Below are positions 42,844-50,723 of a DNA stretch of 64,000 bases, piece by piece. The notes under the pieces were generated by a model, which made no database searches, was not told the DNA's origin, and worked only from the letters and a program-made list of their open reading frames with translations. Source of the stretch: Tepidiforma sp. (GTDB taxonomy: Bacteria > Chloroflexota > Dehalococcoidia > Tepidiformales > Tepidiformaceae); the NCBI RefSeq assembly GCF_026003995.1, contig NZ_BPIG01000004.1:1-64000 (forward strand), in the 5' to 3' direction. The stretch's first letter is position 1; each line of letters starts with the position of its first letter. Both the position numbers and the translations under genes were made by a program.

Positions 42844-44394
42844 GTGGAACCGTTGCATTTGCGCGAAACGCGGGGGCCGATGCGGGTCCTCGTGGTGGAG
42901 GACGACCCCGCGCTCGGGCGGCTCATCCAGCTGGTTCTGGCGCAGCACTTCTCGGAAGTGCGGCTGGCGAAGTCGGGCGCTGAGGCGGTGGCCGAGCTGA
43001 CGGCGGGGCACTTCGATGCCGTCGCGTCGGATATCAGCCTGCCGGACATGTCGGGGCTGGACGTGATCGCGCAGGCGCGGAAGCTGGCGCCGGCGGCCGG
43101 GATCGTCGCGATTACCGGGTTCGTCGACGTCGACACGGCGGTGCGGTCGATGAAGGCCGGGGCGGACGACTTCCTCGGGAAGCCGTTCGATGCCGAGATC
43201 CTGTGGCACGTGCTGAACAAGGCGGCAGACAACCGGGCGCGGCACATCGCGGCGGAGCAGGCAGCCGTGTACCGGCAGCTGGCGTACACCGATGCGCTGA
43301 CGGGGTGCCCGAACCGGCGGTTCATCGACGAGTTCCTCGCCGATGCGGTGTTCCAGGCGCGAAAGCTCGAGCGGCCGCTCTCGGTGGCGTACCTCGACAT
43401 CGACAACTTCAAGCTGCTGAACGACTTCGTCGGGCACGAGGAGGGCGACCGCGTGCTGCAGCGGGTCGTGCGGGCGCTCTCGGCGCACATCGAGCCGCCG
43501 GCGCAGTTCGGCCGGTTCGGCGGCGACGAGTTCGTCGTGGTGCTGCCGGGGCTCGGCGAGGAGCGGGCGCGGCGGCTGATGGAGAAGGTGCGGCGCGCAA
43601 TCGGGCAGATCGAGGTGGTCAACGGGGCGCGGGTCACGCTGCCGACGCGGATTTCGGTGGGCGTGGCCGCGCTGCGGGAGGGGCAATCGCCGCGCGACCT
43701 CGTGGCGGAGGCGGAGGACGCGATGTACCTCGACAAGGCGGTGACGCCCGGGATGGTGACCGCCGCCATGGAGCGGGCGCTCACGCGGGACGAGGCGCTG
43801 CTGAAGGCCGGGAACGTGAAGGCGCTGCGGAACCTCGTAAAGGCGATCGACCGGCGGGATTCGTACACGCGGTTCCACAGCGACCATGCGACGCAGCTGG
43901 CGATCCGCCTGGGCAGCGACCTCGGGCTGGGCGAGGAGATGATGCAGGCGCTGGCCATCGGGGGGCCGATCCACGATCTCGGGAAGATCGTGGTGCCGGA
44001 CGAAATCCTGCGGAAGCCGGGGCCGCTCACCATCGAGGAGCGGCGGGCGATGGAGGAGCATCCGGTGATGGGGGCGGCGATTACGGCGGCGGTGACGGAC
44101 CTCGATTCGGTGGTGAACCTCGTGCGGCACCACCACGAGCGGTTCGACGGCGAGGGCTACCCGGGGCGGCTGAAGGGGCCGGAGGTGCCGCTCGCGACCC
44201 GGCTGTTCAGCATCGCGGACGCGTATTCGGCGATGACGACGGATCGGCCGTACCGGAAGGGGCTGACGCTGGAGATGGCGGCCGAGGAGATCCTGCGCGG
44301 GCGGGGCACGCAGTTCGACCCCGAGCTGGCCGAGGCGTTCGTGCGGATGATCGAGCGGAGCGCCGGGGACGCCGCGCAGGGGCAGGCGGCGTGA
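42844..44394 (+). CDS. response regulator with REC, GGDEF and HD-GYP domains
   Basis: A 516-residue protein that could both make and break c-di-GMP. Receiver domain near 13-125 (LVVEDDPALG; phospho-acceptor Asp in VASDISLPDMSG; Lys in LGKPFDAE). GGDEF domain near 145-310 with the signature RFGGDEFVVV intact and DALTGCPNRR, so cyclase activity is plausible. HD-GYP domain near 330-505 with GPIHDLGKIVVPD, the HHHERFDGEGYP block and RLFSIADAYSAMTTDRPYR, so phosphodiesterase activity is also plausible. Start GTG 42844 or ATG 42880 (which leaves MRVLVVEDD); neither is decided by a ribosome site. Stop shares a base with the next gene (TGATG). Confidence 0.9.
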   Translation: MEPLHLRETRGPMRVLVVEDDPALGRLIQLVLAQHFSEVRLAKSGAEAVAELTAGHFDAVASDISLPDMSGLDVIAQARKLAPAAGIVAITGFVDVDTAVRSMKAGADDFLGKPFDAEILWHVLNKAADNRARHIAAEQAAVYRQLAYTDALTGCPNRRFIDEFLADAVFQARKLERPLSVAYLDIDNFKLLNDFVGHEEGDRVLQRVVRALSAHIEPPAQFGRFGGDEFVVVLPGLGEERARRLMEKVRRAIGQIEVVNGARVTLPTRISVGVAALREGQSPRDLVAEAEDAMYLDKAVTPGMVTAAMERALTRDEALLKAGNVKALRNLVKAIDRRDSYTRFHSDHATQLAIRLGSDLGLGEEMMQALAIGGPIHDLGKIVVPDEILRKPGPLTIEERRAMEEHPVMGAAITAAVTDLDSVVNLVRHHHERFDGEGYPGRLKGPEVPLATRLFSIADAYSAMTTDRPYRKGLTLEMAAEEILRGRGTQFDPELAEAFVRMIERSAGDAAQGQAA

Positions 44395-44552
44395 TGCGCG
44401 CGGCGCAGGCGGGGGCCTGGCTGATGCTCGGCTGGTGCGTGTTCGAGCTGGGCGCACGGGCGGCGCTGGGGATGCTGGCCGGGGGATGGACGGCCGCCGG
44501 TGCCGGCGCGGCAGCGGGCGCGGTCATCGCGGCGGCCCGGCGGCGGAGCTGA
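44394..44552 (+). CDS. small membrane protein, unknown
   Basis: A 52-residue protein with two predicted helices (WLMLGWCVFELGARAALGML and WTAAGAGAAAGAVIAA) and an RRRS tail. The ATG is joined to the preceding stop as TGATG, so it is coupled to the c-di-GMP protein. Real expression is likely from context but unproven. Confidence 0.45.
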   Translation: MRAAQAGAWLMLGWCVFELGARAALGMLAGGWTAAGAGAAAGAVIAAARRRS

Positions 44553-44571
44553 AGGCGGCGGCCCAACGGGC

Positions 44572-44577
44572 TACACT
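44572..44577 (+). promoter_or_regulatory. minus-10 of leaderless CMD-family gene
   Basis: TACACT ends 7 nt before the GTG at 44585. It decides the start: an in-frame ATG further upstream would read through the promoter. Confidence 0.45.
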
Positions 44578-44584
44578 CCCCCGC

Positions 44585-45169
44585 GTGCCGGCGGACGGCT
44601 GGCGCGAGGGGGTGCTGGCGATGGCGCGACTTCCGTTCATGTCCCGGGACGACCTGCCCGAGGAGCTGCGGTACGTGTGGGACCGGAACGCCGTGGGGCG
44701 GGAGGTGCCGAACATCTTCCGGGTGATGGCGAACAACCCGGAGACGTGGCGGGCGTACCTGAGGCTGGGCAACGGGCTCTGGAACCACTGCGGGCTGGAC
44801 GTCGCAACGCGGGAGCTCGTCATCCTGCGGACGGCGATCCTGCACCACAGCCAGTACGAATGGCACCAGCACGTGCGGATCGGGCGTCAGGCCGGGCTGA
44901 GCGACGAGAAGATCGTCGCGCTCCACCACTGGAAGACGAGCCCGCTGTTCAACGAGACCGAGCGGGCCATCCTCGAGTACGTGGATGCGGTGAACGCCTC
45001 GGGGCACCCCGCGCAGGAGGTGCACGACCGGCTGGCGGCGCTGGTGCCGGCGGGCACGATCGTCGGGGTGAACCTGCTGACGGGCTTCTACGGGATGACG
45101 GCGCGCTTCCTCGCGGCGATGGAGGTCGAGCTGGAAGAGCCGTTCGTGGGCTGGCAGCTGCACGGCTAA
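44585..45169 (+). CDS. carboxymuconolactone decarboxylase-family (AhpD-like) protein
   Basis: A 194-residue helical protein of the CMD/AhpD superfamily. The family helix reads LVILRTAILHHSQYEWHQHVRIGRQAGLSDEKI: the CxxC peroxidase site of AhpD is absent and the E-x-x-x-x-x-x-H...EW-x-x-H pattern is present, as in a large uncharacterised subgroup. Residues PNIFRVMANNPETWRAYLRLGN precede it. Probably trimeric or hexameric; reaction unknown. GTG start set by the leaderless promoter. The next gene follows after 65 nt with its own Shine-Dalgarno. Confidence 0.83.
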   Translation: MPADGWREGVLAMARLPFMSRDDLPEELRYVWDRNAVGREVPNIFRVMANNPETWRAYLRLGNGLWNHCGLDVATRELVILRTAILHHSQYEWHQHVRIGRQAGLSDEKIVALHHWKTSPLFNETERAILEYVDAVNASGHPAQEVHDRLAALVPAGTIVGVNLLTGFYGMTARFLAAMEVELEEPFVGWQLHG

Positions 45170-45234
45170 CCGAATGTTTGCGAAACGGGGAGCACGCTGG
45201 AGGCGCGGCTGACTGTGCCGCGGAGGGTAGCGCG

Positions 45235-47175
45235 ATGACCATGGTCGACATCGAGACGTCGGTTGGGCCGGAACGGCCCGGGGGCCAGGGGCTCGACCTT
45301 CACCAGGAGGAATCCGGGAACCTCGCCATCCACAAGCTGCTGACCACGGAGGACGGCCGCGCGTGGACGGACTTCGTGGCGACGGCGCGGCAGGGGCGCG
45401 ACGGGACCTGGTGGTACGAGGCGTGGGCCCTGCGGGGGATGGTCCGGTGGGTGCGGCGGTATGCCCCGGGCGGGGGGTACGAGTACGACGTCGTGGAGGT
45501 CATCGGCGAGAACCCGCTGGCGCGGCAGGACTACCGGGCGCTGGCGACGTACGAGGAGGAAATGGCGGCGGCCGGCAACCCGGCGGACGTACAGCAGGCG
45601 TACATCGAGCCGGAGCAGCTGACCTACCCGTACGCGTACGAGCGGATTTCGCAGCTGTTCGACAGCCCGAACGCGCCGGACCTCATCGTGAACCCGAAGA
45701 GCTACGCCTACGGGCGCCAGCCGGGCCAGCACGGGGCGCTCGACGTCGTGCAGTCGCGGTCGCCGCTGGTGTTTTCGGGGCCGGGCGTGAAGCGCGGAGT
45801 GATGGTCGATGCGCCGGCGAAGCAGGTGGATATCGCGCCGACGATCGCGCACCTGATGGGCTTCCCGCTCATCGACGGGAAGGACATCACGGGACGGACC
45901 TCGAGCGAACGCGGCGCCGGGCCGGATGTCTACCTGAAGCGGCAGGACGGGCGGGTGCTCCACGAAGTGCTGGACGAGAGCACGGGCCGGCCGGAGCGGG
46001 TCTACCTCATCCTGCTCGACGGGCAGTCGCACACGGAGCTGCGGTACCGGCTGGAGCAGGAGCCGGGGGCGATCCCGAACCTGCGGCGGCTCATCGAGCG
46101 GGGGTGCATGCTGCAGTACGGGAGCATCACGAACTTCCCGAGCATCACGTGGCCGAGCCATAACGCCATCGGCACCGGCACGTGGAGCGGCCACCACGAC
46201 ATCGTGAACCCGACGTACTACCTGCGTGCCGAACGGCGGCAGGTTTCGCCGCAGGGCGAGCAATTCGAGACGGGCAAATACCTGAACGACGACGTCGAGA
46301 CGCTGTACGAGGCGTTCAAGCGGGTCTACGGGCCGGGCGCGTTCACGGCGTCGATCAACGAGCCGTGCACCCGGGGGGCCGACCATGCCTCACTGGAGCG
46401 GCGGCTGGTGGGCGACCGCGGCCGGCTCATCGCGCTGACGAAGGAGACGGAGCACGAGATCAGCCCGCGGTGGTTCGAGGAGCTGGAAGAGGAAGGGCAC
46501 AAGCTGCAGGGGCAGATCGACAACCGGGCGCTGGCGCAGGCGCGGCTGCTGTTCCTCGACGAGAGCCACCCGGCGCCGGTGTTCGTGTTCCACGAGTTCG
46601 CCCAGCCGGACAGCTCGGCGCACGACTACGGGCCGCACCACGAGGGCGCGCGGGCGGCGCTCGACGAGACGGACCGGCGCATCGGCCACATCCTGCGGAC
46701 GCTCGAGGAACGGGGGCTGTTCGAGACGACGCTGTTCATCGTCACGACGGACCACGGGATGGCAACGCAGAACATCGAGCTGCGGGCGAATCCCTCGCGC
46801 ATCCCGCAGCGGGACGGGATGGCGGCGGTGACCGCGGAGCCGTGCATCTACCTGCGCGACCTGCGGGTGGAGGTCGAGGTGACGCATGACGGCCGGTCCG
46901 CGCGGTTCGCGGTGATGGACAACGACGCCGACGAGCACGGCAAGTACCTGCCAGTCGCCGGGGCGGAGGTCGTCGTGACGGACCGGAAGGACGGCCTCGT
47001 GGCGCGGGTGCGGACGGACGAGAACGGGCTGGCGGCGTGCGCGGTGCCGGCCGAGCTGGAGCCGCGGGAGCTGCTCGCGGCGGTCCACGCTGAGGGGTTC
47101 AACCCGCGGCACGTCCGGCTGGACGGTTCGAACGTGTGCATCGACCTGCGCGAGGTGCTCTACGGGGCCGGGTGA
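45235..47175 (+). CDS. alkaline-phosphatase-superfamily phosphodiesterase, apparently circularly permuted
   Basis: A 646-residue hydrolase of the nucleotide pyrophosphatase/phosphodiesterase type. The order of elements is unusual. Residues ~135-220 (DLIVNPKSYAYGRQPGQHGALD, then SPLVFSGPGVKRG and VDIAPTIAHLMGFPL) resemble the C-terminal part of the fold and supply a candidate metal ligand His166. The normal N-terminal part follows at ~255: LILLDGQSH (Asp262), FPSITWPSHN (nucleophile Thr305), QPDSSAH (Asp459, His463) and TTDHGM (Asp506, His507). After ~540 comes a beta-sandwich-like carboxypeptidase-regulatory domain. No signal peptide is seen. GGAGGG precedes the ATG. A fused remnant of a second domain is the alternative to permutation. 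Confidence 0.72.
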   Translation: MTMVDIETSVGPERPGGQGLDLHQEESGNLAIHKLLTTEDGRAWTDFVATARQGRDGTWWYEAWALRGMVRWVRRYAPGGGYEYDVVEVIGENPLARQDYRALATYEEEMAAAGNPADVQQAYIEPEQLTYPYAYERISQLFDSPNAPDLIVNPKSYAYGRQPGQHGALDVVQSRSPLVFSGPGVKRGVMVDAPAKQVDIAPTIAHLMGFPLIDGKDITGRTSSERGAGPDVYLKRQDGRVLHEVLDESTGRPERVYLILLDGQSHTELRYRLEQEPGAIPNLRRLIERGCMLQYGSITNFPSITWPSHNAIGTGTWSGHHDIVNPTYYLRAERRQVSPQGEQFETGKYLNDDVETLYEAFKRVYGPGAFTASINEPCTRGADHASLERRLVGDRGRLIALTKETEHEISPRWFEELEEEGHKLQGQIDNRALAQARLLFLDESHPAPVFVFHEFAQPDSSAHDYGPHHEGARAALDETDRRIGHILRTLEERGLFETTLFIVTTDHGMATQNIELRANPSRIPQRDGMAAVTAEPCIYLRDLRVEVEVTHDGRSARFAVMDNDADEHGKYLPVAGAEVVVTDRKDGLVARVRTDENGLAACAVPAELEPRELLAAVHAEGFNPRHVRLDGSNVCIDLREVLYGAG

Positions 47176-47214
47176 GGGGCGGGTGGCGGAGATCGAGGCG
47201 GCGTGACTGGCCGC

Positions 47215-47243
47215 TTGCCTCACCTTCACGTGCACGGTAGATA
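47215..47243 (+). promoter_or_regulatory. promoter of the DUF35/thiolase unit
   Basis: TTGCCT (47215-47220), 17-nt spacer, TAGATA (47238-47243). Leader about 60 nt. A GTGCAC palindrome lies in the spacer. Confidence 0.55.
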
Positions 47244-47310
47244 AGACAGTTGCGTTCGCAGCCGGGACCGCGCGGCGGCCCGGACTCTTCGTATCCGGAA
47301 AGGCACAGGG

Positions 47311-47724
47311 TTGCACGACTATTCCAAGGTTCTCCCGCAGGCAACGCCGGAGACCCAGCCCTACTGGGATGGGTTGAAGGAAGGCAAGCTGATGCTCCAG
47401 CGCAACAAACAGACGGGCCGGGCGTACTTCCCGCCGCGGCCGTTCGACCCGCGCGACCCGTTCGCGGAGGTGGAGTGGTTCGAGGCGAGCGGCAAGGGCC
47501 GGCTCCTCAGCTACGTCATCAGCCACCGGCCGCCGCCGGGCTTCGAAGCGCCGTTCGCGATCGCCGTGGTGGAAACGGACGAGGGCATCAAGATGATGAC
47601 GAACATCATCGACTGCCCGCAGACGCCGGAGGCGCTGCAGCTGGACATGCGGCTGGAGCTGGCGCCGACGAAGGTGAACGACGAAATCACGCTGCCGACG
47701 TGGCGGCCGGCGAAGGAGGCGTAG
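47311..47724 (+). CDS. DUF35 OB-fold protein lacking the zinc-ribbon cysteines
   Basis: A 137-residue acyl-CoA-associated OB-fold protein of the type that accompanies thiolases (ChsH2/DUF35). The N-terminal helix YSKVLPQATPETQPYWDGLKEGKLML is typical. The rubredoxin-like segment that normally carries two CxxC pairs reads LQRNKQTGRAYFPPRPFDP, with no cysteine. The OB domain follows (GRLLSYVISHRPPPGFEAPFAIAVVE). TTG start with an AAAGG upstream; the following thiolase-like gene starts one base after the stop. Probably forms a complex with it. Confidence 0.83.
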   Translation: MHDYSKVLPQATPETQPYWDGLKEGKLMLQRNKQTGRAYFPPRPFDPRDPFAEVEWFEASGKGRLLSYVISHRPPPGFEAPFAIAVVETDEGIKMMTNIIDCPQTPEALQLDMRLELAPTKVNDEITLPTWRPAKEA

Positions 47725-47725
47725 G

Positions 47726-48874
47726 ATGCCGAAGCCAGGGAGTGTCGCGATCGTCGGGGCGGCGGAGCTCGTGTCGCCGGAGGGGCGGTTCCCGGAGCTG
47801 TCGCAGCTGGGGCTGCATGCGAAGGCGGCCATCATGGCGATGAAGGAAGCAGGGCTGAAGCCCTCGGACATCGACGGGGTGGCCTGCGCGGGCGCGAGCC
47901 CGACCGAGGTGGCGTTCTACCTCGGCATCACGCCGACGTACGTCGACGGGACGGCGGTGGGCGGCTGCTCGTTCATGATCCACGTCCGGCATGCGGTGGC
48001 CGCGATCGAATCGGGGCTGGCGAAGACGGTGCTCATCACGCACGGCGAGAGCGGGCGGTCGGGCATCGGGCGGGGCGGTTTCGGCTTCGCGCGGCAGTCG
48101 CTGAATGCCCAGTTCGAAGGCTGGACCGGCCCCATGGGCCCGCCGACGATGTTCACCGTCCCGGTGCTCCGGTACATGAAGACGTACGGGGTGACGGAGG
48201 AGCACCTCGCGATGGTGGCCGTGGTGCAGCGCGAGTACGCGGCCCGGAACCCGAACGCGATGATGAAGGACCCGATCACCATCGAGGACGTGCTGAACTC
48301 GCGGATGATCGCCTACCCGTTCCGGCTGCTGATGTGCTGCCTCGTGACGGACGGCGGCGGCGCGCTCATCCTGACCTCGGCGGACCGGGCGAAAGATTTC
48401 CCGACGAAGCCGGTGTACGTACTCGGCACGGGCGAGAGCGTGGAGACGCCGATGGTGAGCCAGATGGAGGACTTCACCAGCTCGCGGGCGTTCCGGGTGG
48501 CGGGGCCGCGGGCCTTCCAGGAGGCCGGCATCACGCACGACGACGTCGACCACCTGATGATTTATGACGCATTCGCCCACCTGCCGCTCTACGGGCTGGA
48601 GGACCTCGGGTTCGTCGGGCGCGGCGAGGCGGCGCAGTTCATCTGGGAGGGAAACACCCGGGCGAACGGCAAGCTGCCGCTGAACACGAACGGCGGCGGC
48701 CTGAGCTACACGCATTCGGGGATGTACGGGATGTACGCCCTGCAAGAGAGCGTGCGGCAGTGCCGTGGGACGGCGCCGGCGCAGATCCCGGGGGTGAAGG
48801 TGAGCGTGGCGCACGGGGTCGGCGGGATGTTCGCCGCCTCGGGCACGGTGGTGCTTTCGAACGAGCGGCCGTAA
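47726..48874 (+). CDS. thiolase-like acetyl-CoA acetyltransferase (SCP2-thiolase type)
   Basis: A 382-residue thiolase-fold protein of the group that pairs with DUF35 proteins. Candidate residues: nucleophile Cys in AVGGCSFMIHVRHA (near residue 80), His in NTNGGGLSYTHSGMYG and His in VSVAHGVGGMFAASGT. The terminal C-x-G motif of degradative thiolases is not present, as expected in this subgroup. It could be a retro-Claisen thiolase, an aldolase partner or a scaffold; the substrate is unknown. Starts one base after the DUF35 stop. Confidence 0.85.
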   Translation: MPKPGSVAIVGAAELVSPEGRFPELSQLGLHAKAAIMAMKEAGLKPSDIDGVACAGASPTEVAFYLGITPTYVDGTAVGGCSFMIHVRHAVAAIESGLAKTVLITHGESGRSGIGRGGFGFARQSLNAQFEGWTGPMGPPTMFTVPVLRYMKTYGVTEEHLAMVAVVQREYAARNPNAMMKDPITIEDVLNSRMIAYPFRLLMCCLVTDGGGALILTSADRAKDFPTKPVYVLGTGESVETPMVSQMEDFTSSRAFRVAGPRAFQEAGITHDDVDHLMIYDAFAHLPLYGLEDLGFVGRGEAAQFIWEGNTRANGKLPLNTNGGGLSYTHSGMYGMYALQESVRQCRGTAPAQIPGVKVSVAHGVGGMFAASGTVVLSNERP

Positions 48875-48903
48875 GGTTCGCTGACGACGACCTGATGCGA
48901 TGC

Positions 48904-48945
48904 GAGGCGGGCCGGGCTGGCCCGCCTCCTTCGCGCACGAAGGAG
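48904..48945 (+). promoter_or_regulatory. overlapping hairpins: terminator-like stem and Shine-Dalgarno-sequestering stem
   Basis: Stem 1: GAGGCGGGCC (48904-48913) / GGCCCGCCTC (48919-48928). Stem 2: CTCCTTCG (48926-48933) / CGAAGGAG (48938-48945), tetraloop CGCA. The 3' arm of stem 2 contains the AAGGAG Shine-Dalgarno of the next gene and the two stems share CTC (48926-48928), so they are mutually exclusive. Confidence 0.55.
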
Positions 48946-48952
48946 GAGCAGG

Positions 48953-49675
48953 ATGCCGCTCGTCATCGGGCTGGCGGGGACGATCGCCGCCGGGAAATCG
49001 ACCGTGGCGCAGCTGCTGGTGGAGCGCGGCGCGCAGCACTGCGACGCCGATAAGCTCGTCCACCGGCTGTACGACCCGGGGACGCCGGGCTTCGCGCGGG
49101 TGGTGGAGGCGTTCGGCGTGGAGATCGTCGGGCCGGACGGCTATATCGACCGGAAGGTGCTCGGCGCGAAGGTGTTCGGCAAGCCGGCGGAGATGAACAA
49201 GCTGACGCGGGCAATCGGGTCGATTACGGAAGCGGTGAAGGGCGTCATCGACGGCTGGCGGGCGGAGCTGGGGGACGATGCGGTCTGCGTGATGGAGGCG
49301 GTGAACCTGATGGAGCCGGGGTACGCGCGGTGGTGCGACCAGACGTGGCTCATCGGTGTGGACGATGACATCGCCCGGCGGCGGCTCATCGAGACCCGCG
49401 GTATGTCGGAAGAGGAGGCGAACCAGCGGCTGGCGAGCATGGTGCCGCTGGCCGTGCGGGCGCCGGGCGCGGACTGGGTGTACCGGAACAACGGGACGCT
49501 GGAGGAGCTGCGGGCCGCCGTCTACGGCGAGCTGGACCGGCTGCTGGCGAAGCGGGCGGCCGGCGAGCCGCTGGAGTCGAAGTTCCCGGCATGGTGGGCG
49601 GCGTTCCTCGAGCAGAACCGGGAGCGGCTGAAGCAGACCGGGGTGACGATCCCGGAGCGGGCGGACACGCCGTGA
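48953..49675 (+). CDS. coaE: dephospho-CoA kinase family protein
   Basis: Phosphorylates dephospho-CoA to CoA. A 240-residue P-loop kinase with GLAGTIAAGKSTVAQLL (residues 6-22), HCDADKLVHRLYDPGTPG typical of CoaE, and a Glu-containing catalytic segment VCVMEAVNLMEPG where CoaE normally has PLLFE. The helical lid (RRRLIETRGMSEEEANQRLASM) is present. The C-terminal ~60 residues form an extra helical tail. The Shine-Dalgarno is inside a hairpin. Its acyl-CoA gene neighbours fit a CoA role. Confidence 0.8.
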   Translation: MPLVIGLAGTIAAGKSTVAQLLVERGAQHCDADKLVHRLYDPGTPGFARVVEAFGVEIVGPDGYIDRKVLGAKVFGKPAEMNKLTRAIGSITEAVKGVIDGWRAELGDDAVCVMEAVNLMEPGYARWCDQTWLIGVDDDIARRRLIETRGMSEEEANQRLASMVPLAVRAPGADWVYRNNGTLEELRAAVYGELDRLLAKRAAGEPLESKFPAWWAAFLEQNRERLKQTGVTIPERADTP

Positions 49676-49710
49676 TCGCGGGCGCGATAGCGGGCGAGGG
49701 AGCGCTCCGG

Positions 49711-49716
49711 TAGCAT
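49711..49716 (+). promoter_or_regulatory. minus-10 element before the MaoC-like pair
   Basis: TAGCAT; predicted leader about 30 nt with GAGGAGAG Shine-Dalgarno. No good minus-35. Confidence 0.35.
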
Positions 49717-49752
49717 CTCGGCGCACACCATTCGCACCGAGGAGAGAAGCAC

Positions 49753-50232
49753 ATGGCTGACGAAGGCTTCGAGTTCCCGGTCGACCGCACGCAGGTGATG
49801 CTGTTCGCGCGGTCGCTCCTGGACATCCGGCCGGAGTACTGGGACCCGAACGACCCGGCGACGAAGGCGGTCGGCGGGATCACGGTGCCGCCGACGTTCG
49901 TGCAGTGCAGCGCGCACTGGCAGCCGGACTATCCGCTGGACCTGACGCGCCCGCGGAAGGAGCCGCGCCAGCCGCGGCCGGAGGGCCAGGGCGGCGGCGG
50001 GCTGGGCCGCGGCCTGCACGCGGAGCAGCACTACGAGTACCACCACCCGATTTATGTCGGGGACACGCTGACGGTGACGACGCGGCCGGGCCGGCGCTGG
50101 GAGAAGGAGGGCCGCCGCGGCGGCAAGCTCCAGTTCTCCGAGACGATCACGGAGTACCGAAACCAGGACGGCGTGCTCTGCGTGACGGCGATCAGCGTCG
50201 GCGTGCAGACCGAAAAGGCTGTGGAGCAGTAG
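49753..50232 (+). CDS. MaoC-like N-terminal hydratase subunit (HadA/FAS1-DH type)
   Basis: A 159-residue hot-dog-fold protein. The N-terminal MaoC_dehydrat_N pattern (FPVDRTQVMLFARSLLDIRPEYWD...GGITVPPTFVQCSAHW) and HAEQHYEYHHPIYVGDTLTVTTRPG are typical of the non-catalytic partner in (R)-hydratase heterodimers such as mycobacterial HadA. It is followed 10 nt later by a catalytic MaoC subunit, so the pair should form an enoyl-CoA hydratase or 3-hydroxyacyl-thioester dehydratase. Strong GAGGAGAG Shine-Dalgarno. Confidence 0.84.
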   Translation: MADEGFEFPVDRTQVMLFARSLLDIRPEYWDPNDPATKAVGGITVPPTFVQCSAHWQPDYPLDLTRPRKEPRQPRPEGQGGGGLGRGLHAEQHYEYHHPIYVGDTLTVTTRPGRRWEKEGRRGGKLQFSETITEYRNQDGVLCVTAISVGVQTEKAVEQ

Positions 50233-50242
50233 GAGGCGCGGC

Positions 50243-50641
50243 ATGGCACTGCAGGTTGGCGACACGCGCGAGCAGGTGGTGATCGAGAAGGTCAACCGGA
50301 CGCACATCGTGAAGTACGCGGGCGCGAGCGGCGACTTCAACCCGATCCACCACGATGAAATCTTCGCGAAGGAAGTGGCGGGCTACCCGTCGGTGTTCGC
50401 CCACGGGATGCTCTCGATGGGGCTGACCGGGCGGGCGCTCACGGACTGGCTCGGCGTCACGGCGCTGAAGCGGTACGGCGTGCGGTTCACGCGGCAGGTG
50501 TGGCCGGGCGATACGCTGACGGCGAAGTTCGAAGTCACGAAGGTCGAAGACGGCCTCGCGACCATCAAAGTGGTGACCGTGAACCAGAACGGCGAGACGG
50601 TCATCGAGGGCGAGGCGATCGCGAAGGCGGACGCCGTCTAG
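50243..50641 (+). CDS. MaoC-like (R)-enoyl hydratase/dehydratase catalytic subunit
   Basis: A 132-residue hot-dog protein with the catalytic hydratase-2 motif YAGASGDFNPIHHDEIFAK (Asp and His) and YPSVFAHGMLSMGL. Acts on (R)-3-hydroxyacyl thioesters, so it could supply PHA precursors or work in fatty-acid synthesis. Starts 10 nt after its partner with AGGAGG Shine-Dalgarno. Confidence 0.88.
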   Translation: MALQVGDTREQVVIEKVNRTHIVKYAGASGDFNPIHHDEIFAKEVAGYPSVFAHGMLSMGLTGRALTDWLGVTALKRYGVRFTRQVWPGDTLTAKFEVTKVEDGLATIKVVTVNQNGETVIEGEAIAKADAV

Positions 50642-50670
50642 CGGTCGCGCGGTTCCCGGACGGAACGCAC

Positions 50671-50699
50671 GAGGGCCGGCGCTGATGGCGCCGGCCCTC
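50671..50699. terminator. bidirectional terminator between the hydratase and thrS genes
   Basis: Perfect 12-bp stem GAGGGCCGGCGC (50671-50682) / GCGCCGGCCCTC (50688-50699), 5-nt loop, between convergent genes. Confidence 0.75.
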
Positions 50700-50723
50700 G
50701 CTTCGTTGCTGGCGCGCGGGCGG

